NCBI GenBank assembly: GCA_919901855.1 | Contig: CAKKQC010000019.1 | Location: forward strand, 1 to 64,000 | DNA from: a bacterium | Lineage (GTDB): Bacteria; Oederibacteriota; CAKKQC01 | Reading direction: 5' to 3' | DNA: 64,000 nt | Shown here: piece by piece, positions 48,632 to 56,329 of the stretch | Layout of the letters: every line of letters starts with the position of its first letter | How positions within the stretch are numbered: the stretch's first letter is position 1 | Position numbers and translations under genes: made by a program | The notes under the pieces: generated by a model | What the model was told of the DNA's origin: nothing | What the model saw: only the letters and a program-made list of their open reading frames with translations | Database searches by the model: none

Positions 48632-48943
48632 TCAGATCTGCATCCTCGTCACGTCCTGGTACGCCTCGACGAGCTTGTTGCGGATCGAGGACGTGAGCTG
48701 GAGCGCCAACTCCGCCTTCTGCATCGCCAGCATGACTTCGTCGATACCGACGTTCTCGCCGGCGGCCAGCCGCACGGACGCCGTGTCGGCGTTCTGCTGC
48801 AACTGGTTCACTTGCGCGAGCGCGTCGCCCAGCAGGGACTTGAAACTCACGGACCCGGCGCTTTGCGCGGCGTCCGCACCCGTGACCGCACTCGGTGCGA
48901 GAGCGCCTGCGAGGTCGGCCGGTCGAATCGGATTGATTTCCAT
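48632..48943 (-). CDS. fliE: FliE, MS-ring/rod junction protein
   Basis: 103 aa from the ATG at 48943, with AAGGAGG 10 bases upstream. Contains VSFKSLLGDALAQVNQLQQN, VGIDEVMLAMQKAELALQLT and IRNKLVEAYQDVTRMQI, all FliE hallmarks. Confidence 0.94.
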   Translation of the reverse strand: MEINPIRPADLAGALAPSAVTGADAAQSAGSVSFKSLLGDALAQVNQLQQNADTASVRLAAGENVGIDEVMLAMQKAELALQLTSSIRNKLVEAYQDVTRMQI

Positions 48944-48959
48944 CTTGTCTATTCCTCCT

Positions 48960-49400
48960 TCAGCGCCCGATGTCGAGCGCGCTTGTCGCCATGGCCTTGG
49001 CCGCGCCAATCGCCGCCACGTTCGCCTCGTAGGCGCGGGTGGCCGCCATGAGATCAACCATTTCCGTCACCACGTTCACGTTAGGCATCGAAACATACCC
49101 CGTCGCGTCCGCGTCCGGATGCCCCGGATCGTATACGCGCTTGAAAGCGGAGGGATCCCCCTGGATTCCCACCACCCGGACACCGCGCCCGCGGAACGGC
49201 GGGTCGGATTCGATGCCCGGATACATCCACTGCACCTGCTCGCCCCGCGGCGCGAACACGACTTCCTGCCGGCGGTAGGGGCCGCCCTCGGCGGTCCGCG
49301 TCGTGTTCACGTTCGCGAGGTTGTTCGCGATCACGTCGAGCCGCAGCCGCTCGGCGGTGAGCGCCGATCCCGAGATCGCCATCGTGCGGAACAGTTCCAT
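48960..49400 (-). CDS. flgC: FlgC, proximal rod protein
   Basis: 146 aa. N-terminal rod motif LRLDVIANNLANVNTTRTAE; C-terminal helix NVVTEMVDLMAATRAYEANV. Follows flgB by 3 bases. Confidence 0.95.
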   Translation of the reverse strand: MELFRTMAISGSALTAERLRLDVIANNLANVNTTRTAEGGPYRRQEVVFAPRGEQVQWMYPGIESDPPFRGRGVRVVGIQGDPSAFKRVYDPGHPDADATGYVSMPNVNVVTEMVDLMAATRAYEANVAAIGAAKAMATSALDIGR

Positions 49401-49403
49401 GCG

Positions 49404-49832
49404 TTACGCTCCTGTGATCGCGGTGCGCAGTTGCGCCAGTTGCATGCGCACGATCTGCGCCAGCGACTGGTAGAGCACCGTGTTCTCGGTTAGTTTGACC
49501 ATCTCGGCATCCAGATCCACGTTGTTCCCGTCCGGCCGCAGCGACGTCTCCGCTCGGACGACGGTGCCCGCCTGCACGTCCTCGAGCCGCGGGACGTCCC
49601 CGATCGCGATGTGTTTGGGGTCCGTCACCGCGCCGGAGAGCGCGTCACGGGCGCCGCCCTGCGCCCGGAGCGCGGCCGCGAGCCGGTCGGAGAACAAGAC
49701 CTCGGTCCGCTTGAACCCCGGGGTGTCCACGTTCGCCAGGTTGTGCGCCGTCACCTCCGCCTGGAGCCGCGAGGCGGCCAGCGCGTTGGTGATGACGGAC
49801 ATCGAGGTCGAGGAGAAGAGCCGGTCGATCAT
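49404..49832 (-). CDS. flgB: FlgB, proximal rod protein
   Basis: 142 aa from the ATG at 49832 (ATGA overlap with the MerR-like gene). Rod motif VTAHNLANVDTPGFKRTEV and C-terminal NVDLDAEMVKLTENTVLYQS. First structural gene of the flagellar locus. Confidence 0.94.
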   Translation of the reverse strand: MIDRLFSSTSMSVITNALAASRLQAEVTAHNLANVDTPGFKRTEVLFSDRLAAALRAQGGARDALSGAVTDPKHIAIGDVPRLEDVQAGTVVRAETSLRPDGNNVDLDAEMVKLTENTVLYQSLAQIVRMQLAQLRTAITGA

Positions 49833-50083
49833 GTATGCCCTCCGTTCAACTGGCGGTTCATGACGAGCAGGGCCTTGACCCCGCGCAGGCTGATCCCGCG
49901 ACCCGAGTACCGCTGGATCCACCGGCACCGTTCGAGGTCGGCGGGACGGAAGAGCCGGGAGCGGTTCTTCCCGAAGCGCTGAAGCTTGATGATCCCGGCG
50001 CGCTCCCAATTCCGGAGCGTCTGCTCGTGGAGGTGGAGCTTCCGGGCGGCTTCCTTGATGGTGTAGATCACTTCTGTAGCCAT
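49829..50083 (-). CDS. MerR-family regulator at the head of the flagellar locus
   Basis: 84 aa from the ATG at 50083; no strong Shine-Dalgarno directly before it, so the exact start is less sure. Winged-helix MerR DNA-binding domain: YTIKEAARKLHLHEQTLRNW, ERAGIIKL, RSRLFRPADLERCRWIQRYS. There is almost no effector-binding region, only a short C-terminal helix. It is translationally coupled to flgB, so it is made with the operon and may control it by feedback (inference). Cytoplasmic. Confidence 0.85.
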   Translation of the reverse strand: MATEVIYTIKEAARKLHLHEQTLRNWERAGIIKLQRFGKNRSRLFRPADLERCRWIQRYSGRGISLRGVKALLVMNRQLNGGHT

Positions 50084-50119
50084 CTCGCGCTGTGGTCGAG
50101 ACTCCTTCCCCTTCGAGAA

Positions 50120-50148
50120 ATTGTAGCAACCGTCAATCGGTTCTGTAA
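50120..50148 (-). promoter_or_regulatory. Sigma-70-type promoter of the flagellar operon
   Basis: On the minus strand, TTACAG (50148-50143) and TACAAT (50125-50120) stand 17 bases apart. They lie 37 bases before the MerR-like gene, whose transcription would start near 50113. No FliA-type or sigma-54-type box is seen. Confidence 0.6.
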
Positions 50149-50368
50149 AACAGCTACGAAAACCATTATCAAGGCGCCTCCGTCGAACAGCGCGTTTTGC
50201 GAGGGCTCCCCCGGCAGGTGGCCTGGCCCTCCTTGTTGAATGGAACCACGCGTTTGGCCATCCCGCAAGGCCCCCCCGGAACCGAAAAGCTTGCTGGAGG
50301 CTCATTTCGTGGCCCGAAAGGGGTGTCCTGCTCGATTTTGCAGCGCTCCCCCGCTTACGGGCAGAGGC

Positions 50369-51646
50369 TCAGCCTCGGCGGCTGAGGATCTCCCGTTCGT
50401 AGGTGCGGATGGCCGCAATCCAGTCCTGGCCCGCGGGGACACCCTGAAGCTCGCAATGGCGGTCCCAGACGGCCCCAAACGGCATCGTTTTGGCCGTTTC
50501 GAGGAGCGCGAGCCGGCCGAACATGTCGCCAGCGGCCTCGCACTCACGAATGCGAGCTCCGGGCTCGAGGAGCGCCAGCAGGAGGCCCTGCTGGACGGCC
50601 CTTGCTCCGGTCACCCAGGCGCCCACTCGATTGAGACTCGCGTCGAAGTAGTCGAGCGCGAGCACGACGCGGTCCAGTGCCCGCGCGCGTACGACTTCCT
50701 CCATGACGGCCCGGATCTCGTCGTTCAACACGACCACGTGGTCGCTGTCCCACCGCACACCGCGGCTCAGGTGCAGGAGCACCTTCGGAGAGAATTGGAG
50801 GACGGCCGAGATCTTGTCCGCCACGGACTCCGTCGGATGGTAATGCCCTAGGTCGAGGGTCGGCAGGAGGCCGTGCTGGAGCGCGTAGGCGAGGTAGAAC
50901 TCGTGCGACCCCACAACGAAGGCCTCGGAGCCGATGCCGAAGAGCTTGCCCTCGATCGCATCGACCAGGAGCTTCGCGTCCTGGCGGTCCGCGTAGATCG
51001 CGTCGAGTGATTCCTTCAACCAGGCCCGCCGCTGAAACCGGTCCGCGGGATGATCCTTGCTCCCATCCGGAATCCAGAGGTTGTGCACACACGCGCTCCC
51101 CAGCTCGCGCCCCATCGCGGCCCCGATCGTCCGGCAACGGCGCACGTGCTCGACCCAGAAGGCACGTATCTTGGGATCGGCGTTCGCGAGCGTGAACCCG
51201 TCGGCCGCCTCCGGGTGGGAGAAGCAGGTGGCGTTGAAGTCGAGCCCGTACTTCTTCGCCTTCGCCCACGCGATCCAGCCCGCGAAATGCTCGGGGCTGA
51301 TGGCGTCACGGTCAACGGCCTTCCCTCCGAACTCGCCGTACATGGCGTGGAGGTTGACCCGGTGCGGACCCGGGATCAGCGAGAGCGCGCGGTCGAGGTC
51401 GGCCCGGAGCTCGTCCGGCGTCCGCGCGCGGCCGGGATAGTTGCCGGTTACCGCGAGCCCGCCGCCGCCGTCGAGCGTCGCGCCCGCCCGCTCGAACCCG
51501 CCCACGTCGTCGCCCTGCCAACAGTGAATCGAGAGCGGGAGGCGGGCGAGCGCGGCGAGGGCGGCGTCGGTGTCGACGCCCATCTCGGCGGCGTACCGGT
51601 CTCGAGCCTCCGCGTGTCGGCGCCCGACTTCCCCTGCATCCTTCAT
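50369..51646 (-). CDS. rhaA: L-rhamnose isomerase
   Basis: 425 aa, close to the 419 of E. coli RhaA, and matching it along its whole length: [115 protein letters not shown] and the end REILSRRG. Interconverts L-rhamnose and L-rhamnulose using Mn2+. The kinase and aldolase (rhaB, rhaD) are not beside it. 50084-50368 contains the flagellar promoter and nothing else certain. Confidence 0.96.
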   Translation of the reverse strand: MKDAGEVGRRHAEARDRYAAEMGVDTDAALAALARLPLSIHCWQGDDVGGFERAGATLDGGGGLAVTGNYPGRARTPDELRADLDRALSLIPGPHRVNLHAMYGEFGGKAVDRDAISPEHFAGWIAWAKAKKYGLDFNATCFSHPEAADGFTLANADPKIRAFWVEHVRRCRTIGAAMGRELGSACVHNLWIPDGSKDHPADRFQRRAWLKESLDAIYADRQDAKLLVDAIEGKLFGIGSEAFVVGSHEFYLAYALQHGLLPTLDLGHYHPTESVADKISAVLQFSPKVLLHLSRGVRWDSDHVVVLNDEIRAVMEEVVRARALDRVVLALDYFDASLNRVGAWVTGARAVQQGLLLALLEPGARIRECEAAGDMFGRLALLETAKTMPFGAVWDRHCELQGVPAGQDWIAAIRTYEREILSRRG

Positions 51647-51672
51647 TTCCCTGCCCGCCAGCGCAAGGGCCG

Positions 51673-51897
51673 CTAGGCCAGCGGCTTCGCGGGAACGAGC
51701 CCCTGGGGAAGGGCCTGAGCCTCTATGCGCGTAAGGTCGACGATCTTGCTTGCATGGTCGATGTCGATGCCGACGATCAGTCCATTCTCGTCAAAGTCCA
51801 CGGCGACTCCGGGGGCGACATCCACGGTCGTTGCGCTGGCTCGCTCCGACAAATCAATGTAGAGCGAATCCGTTTCCGCGTAGTAGTTGAAGGTCAT
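51673..51897 (-). CDS. DUF2283-family small protein
   Basis: 74 aa. [34 protein letters not shown] and DIDHASKI are the DUF2283 pattern, found as a partner in small two-gene modules. It overlaps the preceding gene by 4 bases (ATGA). Probably the antitoxin-like member; not proven. Confidence 0.75.
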   Translation of the reverse strand: MTFNYYAETDSLYIDLSERASATTVDVAPGVAVDFDENGLIVGIDIDHASKIVDLTRIEAQALPQGLVPAKPLA

Positions 51898-52142
51898 CGT
51901 CCCACCCCCTTGAAGTCGCGGTCAGCGAAGGCATTGTGCACCGTCTCCCCATCCTCCAGCGTGACCACACGTATATGCTTGCCGATCTCGGAGATGAATG
52001 TCCAGTGCCGAATACGGCCATCCTGCTGGACTTCCCTGCGCAATGGCTGCTGAATGGCCCGCTGGCAGTACTCCTTTCGCAGATAGGGGCGCTTCCGCAG
52101 AACCTGTTCTTCGAAGTACCTGGTCGTCTTCAGCGACGCCAC
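51894..52142 (-). CDS. Small toxin-like partner of the DUF2283 gene
   Basis: 82 aa: RYFEEQVLRKRPYLRKEYCQ, IRHWTFISEIGKHIRVVTLE, NAFADRDFK. A basic, RelE/DUF4258-like small fold is suggested. Genes of this type commonly precede DUF2283 genes. No activity can be assigned. Confidence 0.6.
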   Translation of the reverse strand: MASLKTTRYFEEQVLRKRPYLRKEYCQRAIQQPLRREVQQDGRIRHWTFISEIGKHIRVVTLEDGETVHNAFADRDFKGVGR

Positions 52143-52197
52143 CGCGTTCCAGTCCTCCCGACGAACCTCACCGCAGCCTCACGACCCGTCACAGCCC

Positions 52198-52449
52198 TTA
52201 CGCATTCATCTCCCTGGCAAGATCCCCCGGCTCATACTGGAAGGGGCTGACCTTGAGCCGGTTGAGGGCCTCGAGGAACTCCACCCGGCTCAGGCCGGCC
52301 AGCTCGGTCGCCTTGGCCTGCGACAGCATACCGGCCTCGAACCACTTGGCGGCCGCCGCCACCTTCATGTCGCGCGCGAGATCCTTCGGCCGCCGCCGCA
52401 TGGCGGAAAATGCCGAATCCGGCAGCGATATCGTCACTTGAACGCTCAT
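52198..52449 (-). CDS. UPF0175-family protein (antitoxin-like)
   Basis: 83 aa from the ATG at 52449. VQVTISLPDSAFSAMRR, AAAAKWFEAGMLSQAKATEL and AGLSRVEFLEALNRLKVSPF are UPF0175 features: a ribbon-like front and a HTH-like segment. These usually precede a PIN-type toxin, but here no such gene follows, so it may be a remnant. 52143-52197 holds nothing visible. Confidence 0.75.
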   Translation of the reverse strand: MSVQVTISLPDSAFSAMRRRPKDLARDMKVAAAAKWFEAGMLSQAKATELAGLSRVEFLEALNRLKVSPFQYEPGDLAREMNA

Positions 52450-52652
52450 GGATTCCTTGTGTCTCCTCTTCAGAGGGTACCACAACCGCGCCGGATCGCG
52501 CGCCCTTATCGCAGCCCCGTTCGAAGCCCCCGCACCTGCCGACACATCCAGAATCCAATGGGAATGACGGAAGGTAGGCTGCTTCCCGACGCCCCGGCCA
52601 GTCGTCACCCCCCAGACGTACCGTTAGTGTCCCGTCGTGGCTCGTGGGGGTC

Positions 52653-52717
52653 GTTTACCCGGGGTTGGGGTGGGCGCGCGCGCCCCAAGGCGTAGGCCCC
52701 GCCCCCGGCGGGTAAAC
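52653..52717. repeat. Nested palindromes in the bamA-UPF0175 gap
   Basis: GTTTACCC (52653-52660) and GGGTAAAC (52710-52717) are perfect inverted repeats. They enclose TTGGGG/CCCCAA and a perfect 14-base palindrome GGGCGCGCGCGCCC (52672-52685). The 447-base region 52450-52896 otherwise has no gene. Confidence 0.6.
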
Positions 52718-52815
52718 ACTGTGGACCCTACATTGAACCCTACACCCCCGACGCGTCGTGGCCCCGGGTGTCCTCAGCTGGCCGACGGCCTCGCGGTCGT
52801 CCCGCCACAAACACA

Positions 52816-52851
52816 AGGGCTGCACGAGCCGGATACAGCCCATGCAGCCCT
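52816..52851 (-). terminator. Probable terminator of bamA
   Basis: AGGGCTGCA (52816-52824) and TGCAGCCCT (52843-52851) form a 9-base stem with an 18-base loop, 46 bases after the bamA stop. The minus strand continues TTGTGTTTGTGG, a moderately T-rich tail. Confidence 0.5.
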
Positions 52852-52896
52852 AAGCACCTTTCCGTTGTCGTCTGCAAAACCCTAGCGTTCTACGGC

Positions 52897-55515
52897 TTAG
52901 AAAATATTGCCGATGTTGAAGTGGAGCTTGCCGTTCGGCGGGGGGTTGTACTCTTTCGTGAGCCCCCAGCCGTAGTCGAGCCGGATCACGATGATCGTGC
53001 CGGGCACCGTGAGCCGAATGCCGAACCCCGCGCTCGTCGCGAGCGAGTTGAACCGGTCCTTGAAGCCCTGCTGCGTCATCGGGAAGTCCGGCCACGTGTA
53101 GCCCGCATCGTAGAACGGCGCGGCGATGGTGAGGACGCGCGAGACGAGGGGCCACTTGACCTCGGCGTTGAACTGGACCTCCGCGCGTCCGCCCGTCGGC
53201 CGCAGGATGCCCTGCGAGTCCGCCGCCCTCGGCCCCAGCTCCCGTTCCGGGTAGCCCCGGATCGAGTCGGTCCCGCCGAGGAAGAACCGCTCGAATATGG
53301 GCACGTCCTGGCCGTCGAATCCCCACCCGCGGCCCACGAGTCCGTGCAGGGCCAGGCTCGGCCGCAGGAGGAGCTTCACGGGCGAGGGCTGGAAGTAGCT
53401 CACGTCGTACGTGACCTTGTAGAACTTCGTGTCGCCGCCCAGGAACTTCATCCCCGCGCCCGGCCACGGGCCGCCCGCGACCTGCCCCACCAGCCGCTGC
53501 CACACACCGGAGAGCGGGTCGAAGATGTTGTCCCGCGTGTCGTAGGTCACCGTCATGCTCGGCGAGCTCGTGGCCTGGGCCTTCGGGGACACCCCGAGGG
53601 CGACGAGATCCGCCTCCGTCTGTCCCGGCAGCGGGCTGACCTTGTGAACCTCGTATTTGTATCCCAGCGCGACCTTCCAGCGCTTGTTCGGGAACCGGTA
53701 GCCGAACTCCATCGACCCGCCCGTGGACTGGTCCTCGAACGTGTTCGGGAGCTCCCGGTTCGTATCCCAGAAGCCCAGCCCCAGCGAAATCTTCGTGTCG
53801 AGGAACCAGGGGTCGAAGTAGTCGAGCTGGAGGTTCCGGCGCTTCTGCCCGATCTCCCACTCCGCGCTGATCCGGATGCCGAGCCCGAACAGGTTCGCCT
53901 TCGTGAGCTGGAGGAAGCCCACGAAGCCGTACTGCGAGCTGTAGCCGCCGCCGAGGCTGACGGTTCCCGTCTGGCGCTCCTTGACCTCGAAGATCAGGTT
54001 CTCGCGTCCCGCCTTGAACGACGGCTCGGTGTAGACCCGGACGTCCTCGAAGAAGCCCAGGTTGTATATGTTCTCCTGGCTGCGCCGGATGAGCTTCGTG
54101 TCGAAGGTCTTGCCCGGCTCGAGGCCCGGCTCGAGCTCGCGCAGGATGATCTTCTCCTTCGTCTCCTCGTTACCCCGGATCAGGATCCGGTCGACGATGG
54201 CCTGGTCGCCCTCGTGGAACCGGAGCACGACGTCGGCCTCCCCCTTGGCGTCGTCGAAGACGAAGTCGGGGATGATGTTGGCGTATATGTACCCCCGGCT
54301 GGTGTACATTTCCCGCATTCCCGCGATCCCGGCGTCCAGCCTGCGCTGGGACAGCTTGGCGCCCGGCTCGAGATCGAGCTTGTCCTTCAGCTCGGCCTCC
54401 GTGAACATCGCGTTCCCGTCGAGCCGGATCGACTTGACCGTGTAGGGCACCCCCTCCACGACCGTGAACTTGAGGATCACCTTCTCGGGCTTGGCGCCCG
54501 GCAGGACCTCCACCGAGATGACGCGGGCCTTCTGGTAGCCCTCGTCCTTGTAGTACTCGAGCAGGCGCCCCTTGTCCCCCTCCAACTCGTCCTTGAGGTA
54601 CAGTCCGCTCTGGAAAAAAAAGGCCGCTTCCTTGTTCTTGAGCACCTTGCGGAGCGCGCTGTCAGGGAAGGTCTTGTTGCCCGTGAAAAGGATCTTCTCC
54701 ACGTGCATCTTCTTGCCTTCGTTCACGGTGATGACGAGGTCCATCTTGCCCCGTTCCTTCTCCGCGGGCACGAGCTCGCTCCGAACCGTCGCGTCGGGGT
54801 ACCCCTTCTCCCGGTACCCGCGCAGGAGGCGGTCCTCGCTGTCGTGCACGCGCACGGGATCGTAGCACTCCCCCTCCTTGACCGTGACCTTCTCCTTGAG
54901 ATCCTTGTCCCCGAACTCGCGGGCGCCGACGTACCGGACCGCCCGCACGATCGGCCTTTCCTTGACCACGAACGTCACCCGGGCCCCGCCCTCGACGTCC
55001 GTCATCTCCACGGTGACGTCGTCGAACAACCCCATCTCCCAGATCGCCCTGAGATCCTCGCGGAGCCCCTCGCGGGTGGCCAGTGTCCCGATCCGGGTCT
55101 TGAGCCGCGCCGAGATGTCCGAGGGTTTCACGTTCACGGTCCCCTCGATCTGGATGGAGCGGACGATCCGCTCCTGGATAGGCATGCCGGAGGTCTCGTC
55201 CGTCCCCGACGGGACCCCGGTGGTCGCCGAGCCGGCGCGATCCGCTGCCACTCGCGCCACGGGCTGATTCGCCGGCTTCCCGGTGGTTGTCGCGGTCATC
55301 GGCGTCGTCTTCGACGTTGCCACCGGCTTCGTGGCAGTCGGAGCTTTCGGCGTCACCGTTGCCGGTGCAGGAGCCGCGGCAGGTTGGACCGGGGCAGGCT
55401 CAGCCGCCGGGGCTTCGTCGGTCGCAAGCGGGAGGTCGGGCTCGGACGCGGCGAAGCCCGGCGGGGCCCAGAGGACCCACCCGCAGGCGAGGAGGAGGCG
55501 GCCTGTATGGCTCAG
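52897..55515 (-). CDS. bamA: BamA, outer-membrane protein assembly factor
   Basis: 872 aa if started at the CTG at 55515, the only start-like codon that includes the signal peptide (LLLACGWVLWAPPGFAA). The first standard start, GTG 55356, would give 819 aa with no export signal. A Pro/Ala/Thr linker is followed by five POTRA repeats (RSIQIEGTVNVK; VRAVRYVGAREF; VEKILFTGNKTF; VKSIRLDGNAMF; VDRILIRGNEET), then a 16-strand-type barrel with the RFFLGGTDSIRGYPERELGP motif (the VRGF/Y loop) and a C-terminal phenylalanine. It inserts barrel proteins into the outer membrane, showing the cell is diderm. Confidence 0.92.
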   Translation of the reverse strand: MSHTGRLLLACGWVLWAPPGFAASEPDLPLATDEAPAAEPAPVQPAAAPAPATVTPKAPTATKPVATSKTTPMTATTTGKPANQPVARVAADRAGSATTGVPSGTDETSGMPIQERIVRSIQIEGTVNVKPSDISARLKTRIGTLATREGLREDLRAIWEMGLFDDVTVEMTDVEGGARVTFVVKERPIVRAVRYVGAREFGDKDLKEKVTVKEGECYDPVRVHDSEDRLLRGYREKGYPDATVRSELVPAEKERGKMDLVITVNEGKKMHVEKILFTGNKTFPDSALRKVLKNKEAAFFFQSGLYLKDELEGDKGRLLEYYKDEGYQKARVISVEVLPGAKPEKVILKFTVVEGVPYTVKSIRLDGNAMFTEAELKDKLDLEPGAKLSQRRLDAGIAGMREMYTSRGYIYANIIPDFVFDDAKGEADVVLRFHEGDQAIVDRILIRGNEETKEKIILRELEPGLEPGKTFDTKLIRRSQENIYNLGFFEDVRVYTEPSFKAGRENLIFEVKERQTGTVSLGGGYSSQYGFVGFLQLTKANLFGLGIRISAEWEIGQKRRNLQLDYFDPWFLDTKISLGLGFWDTNRELPNTFEDQSTGGSMEFGYRFPNKRWKVALGYKYEVHKVSPLPGQTEADLVALGVSPKAQATSSPSMTVTYDTRDNIFDPLSGVWQRLVGQVAGGPWPGAGMKFLGGDTKFYKVTYDVSYFQPSPVKLLLRPSLALHGLVGRGWGFDGQDVPIFERFFLGGTDSIRGYPERELGPRAADSQGILRPTGGRAEVQFNAEVKWPLVSRVLTIAAPFYDAGYTWPDFPMTQQGFKDRFNSLATSAGFGIRLTVPGTIIVIRLDYGWGLTKEYNPPPNGKLHFNIGNIF

Positions 55516-55522
55516 GGGCGCG

Positions 55523-56314
55523 CTACCTGGCCGGGAAGCCCTTGATGATCAGGTCGACGAGGGAGGCGACCTGGGCGTCGGTGAGCGGTCCGCCGTAGGC
55601 TTTCGCGTAGCCCGGCATCCGGGGATGACCGGTCCCCGCCGCGATCACCTGCGTGATGCCGGCCGGCGTCTTCACGGTCGTCGAGACCAGCCGCAGGGGA
55701 GGACCGATGATCTCCCGGTCGATCGCGATCCCCTGGCCCGAGGCGCCGTGACAGGCCGAGCAGGCCGATGCGAAGAGCTTCGCGCCCTTCTGGGACGGCG
55801 ATCCCGGCCCGTGGCACTTGAGGCAGGCCGCCTTCAACTCCAGCTTGGCCTCGGGCGGATGCGCCCGCTTCACGGGCGCCGGCGCCTTGGTCGACTCCCC
55901 CGGCACGGCCACCTGGGCCGAGATCTTGATCGGCAGGGTCGGCCGCTCCGGATCGTTCGAGTGGATCGTGACGGTGCGGGTCACGGATTGCTTCTGGCCA
56001 TGGGGGTTGAACGAGACGCGGAGGCGGCCGGTCTGCCCGGGATCGATCACGGAAGATTCCATCATGGCGGCCGTGCACCCGCAGGAGGTCGAGACGCGGG
56101 TGATCACGAGCGGCTTCGTGCCCGTATTCAGGACCTTGAACACGTGCTCCACCGCACGATCCTGCGGTACCTGGCCGAACTGGTAGTCCACCTCGTCAAC
56201 CGTGATCCGGGGTCCAGCCGCAGCGGCGGGCTCCGCGGCGCCCGTCCCGGCCGGAACCAGGGCCGACAGACCCATGGTCAGCCCCAAGGCGGCGATAAGT
56301 CTCATGGGGCGCAT
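55523..56314 (-). CDS. DUF1573 domain fused to cytochrome c
   Basis: 263 aa. Signal peptide about 1-27. Residues 36-136 are a DUF1573/ASPM-SPD-2-like Ig domain (YQFGQVPQDRAVEHVFKVLN; VSTSCGCTAA; TVTIHSNDPERPTLPIKIS). A charged linker leads to a cytochrome c part with two heme-attachment motifs, CLKCH (164-168) and CSACH (185-189), and a likely axial Met in RMPGY (233). Two CxxCH only 16 residues apart with one Met is odd: one full domain plus an extra site. Periplasmic, electron-carrying role inferred. Confidence 0.8.
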   Translation of the reverse strand: MRPMRLIAALGLTMGLSALVPAGTGAAEPAAAAGPRITVDEVDYQFGQVPQDRAVEHVFKVLNTGTKPLVITRVSTSCGCTAAMMESSVIDPGQTGRLRVSFNPHGQKQSVTRTVTIHSNDPERPTLPIKISAQVAVPGESTKAPAPVKRAHPPEAKLELKAACLKCHGPGSPSQKGAKLFASACSACHGASGQGIAIDREIIGPPLRLVSTTVKTPAGITQVIAAGTGHPRMPGYAKAYGGPLTDAQVASLVDLIIKGFPAR

Positions 56315-56329
56315 TGTAACACGCGGGCT

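Noticed and set aside
47001-49493. Long plus-strand open frame of 830 codons across fliF-flgC
   Set aside because: Antisense to certain flagellar genes; composition is typical of a GC-rich shadow frame.
50368-50386. Hairpin CTCAGCC/GGCTGAG at the end of rhaA as terminator
   Set aside because: It overlaps the stop codon itself, is short, and no T-run follows.
52768-55545. Long open frame of 925 codons on the plus strand across bamA
   Set aside because: It is the antisense of bamA, rich in Arg/Val/Leu/Asp without any family motif, and the minus strand codes a clear BamA.
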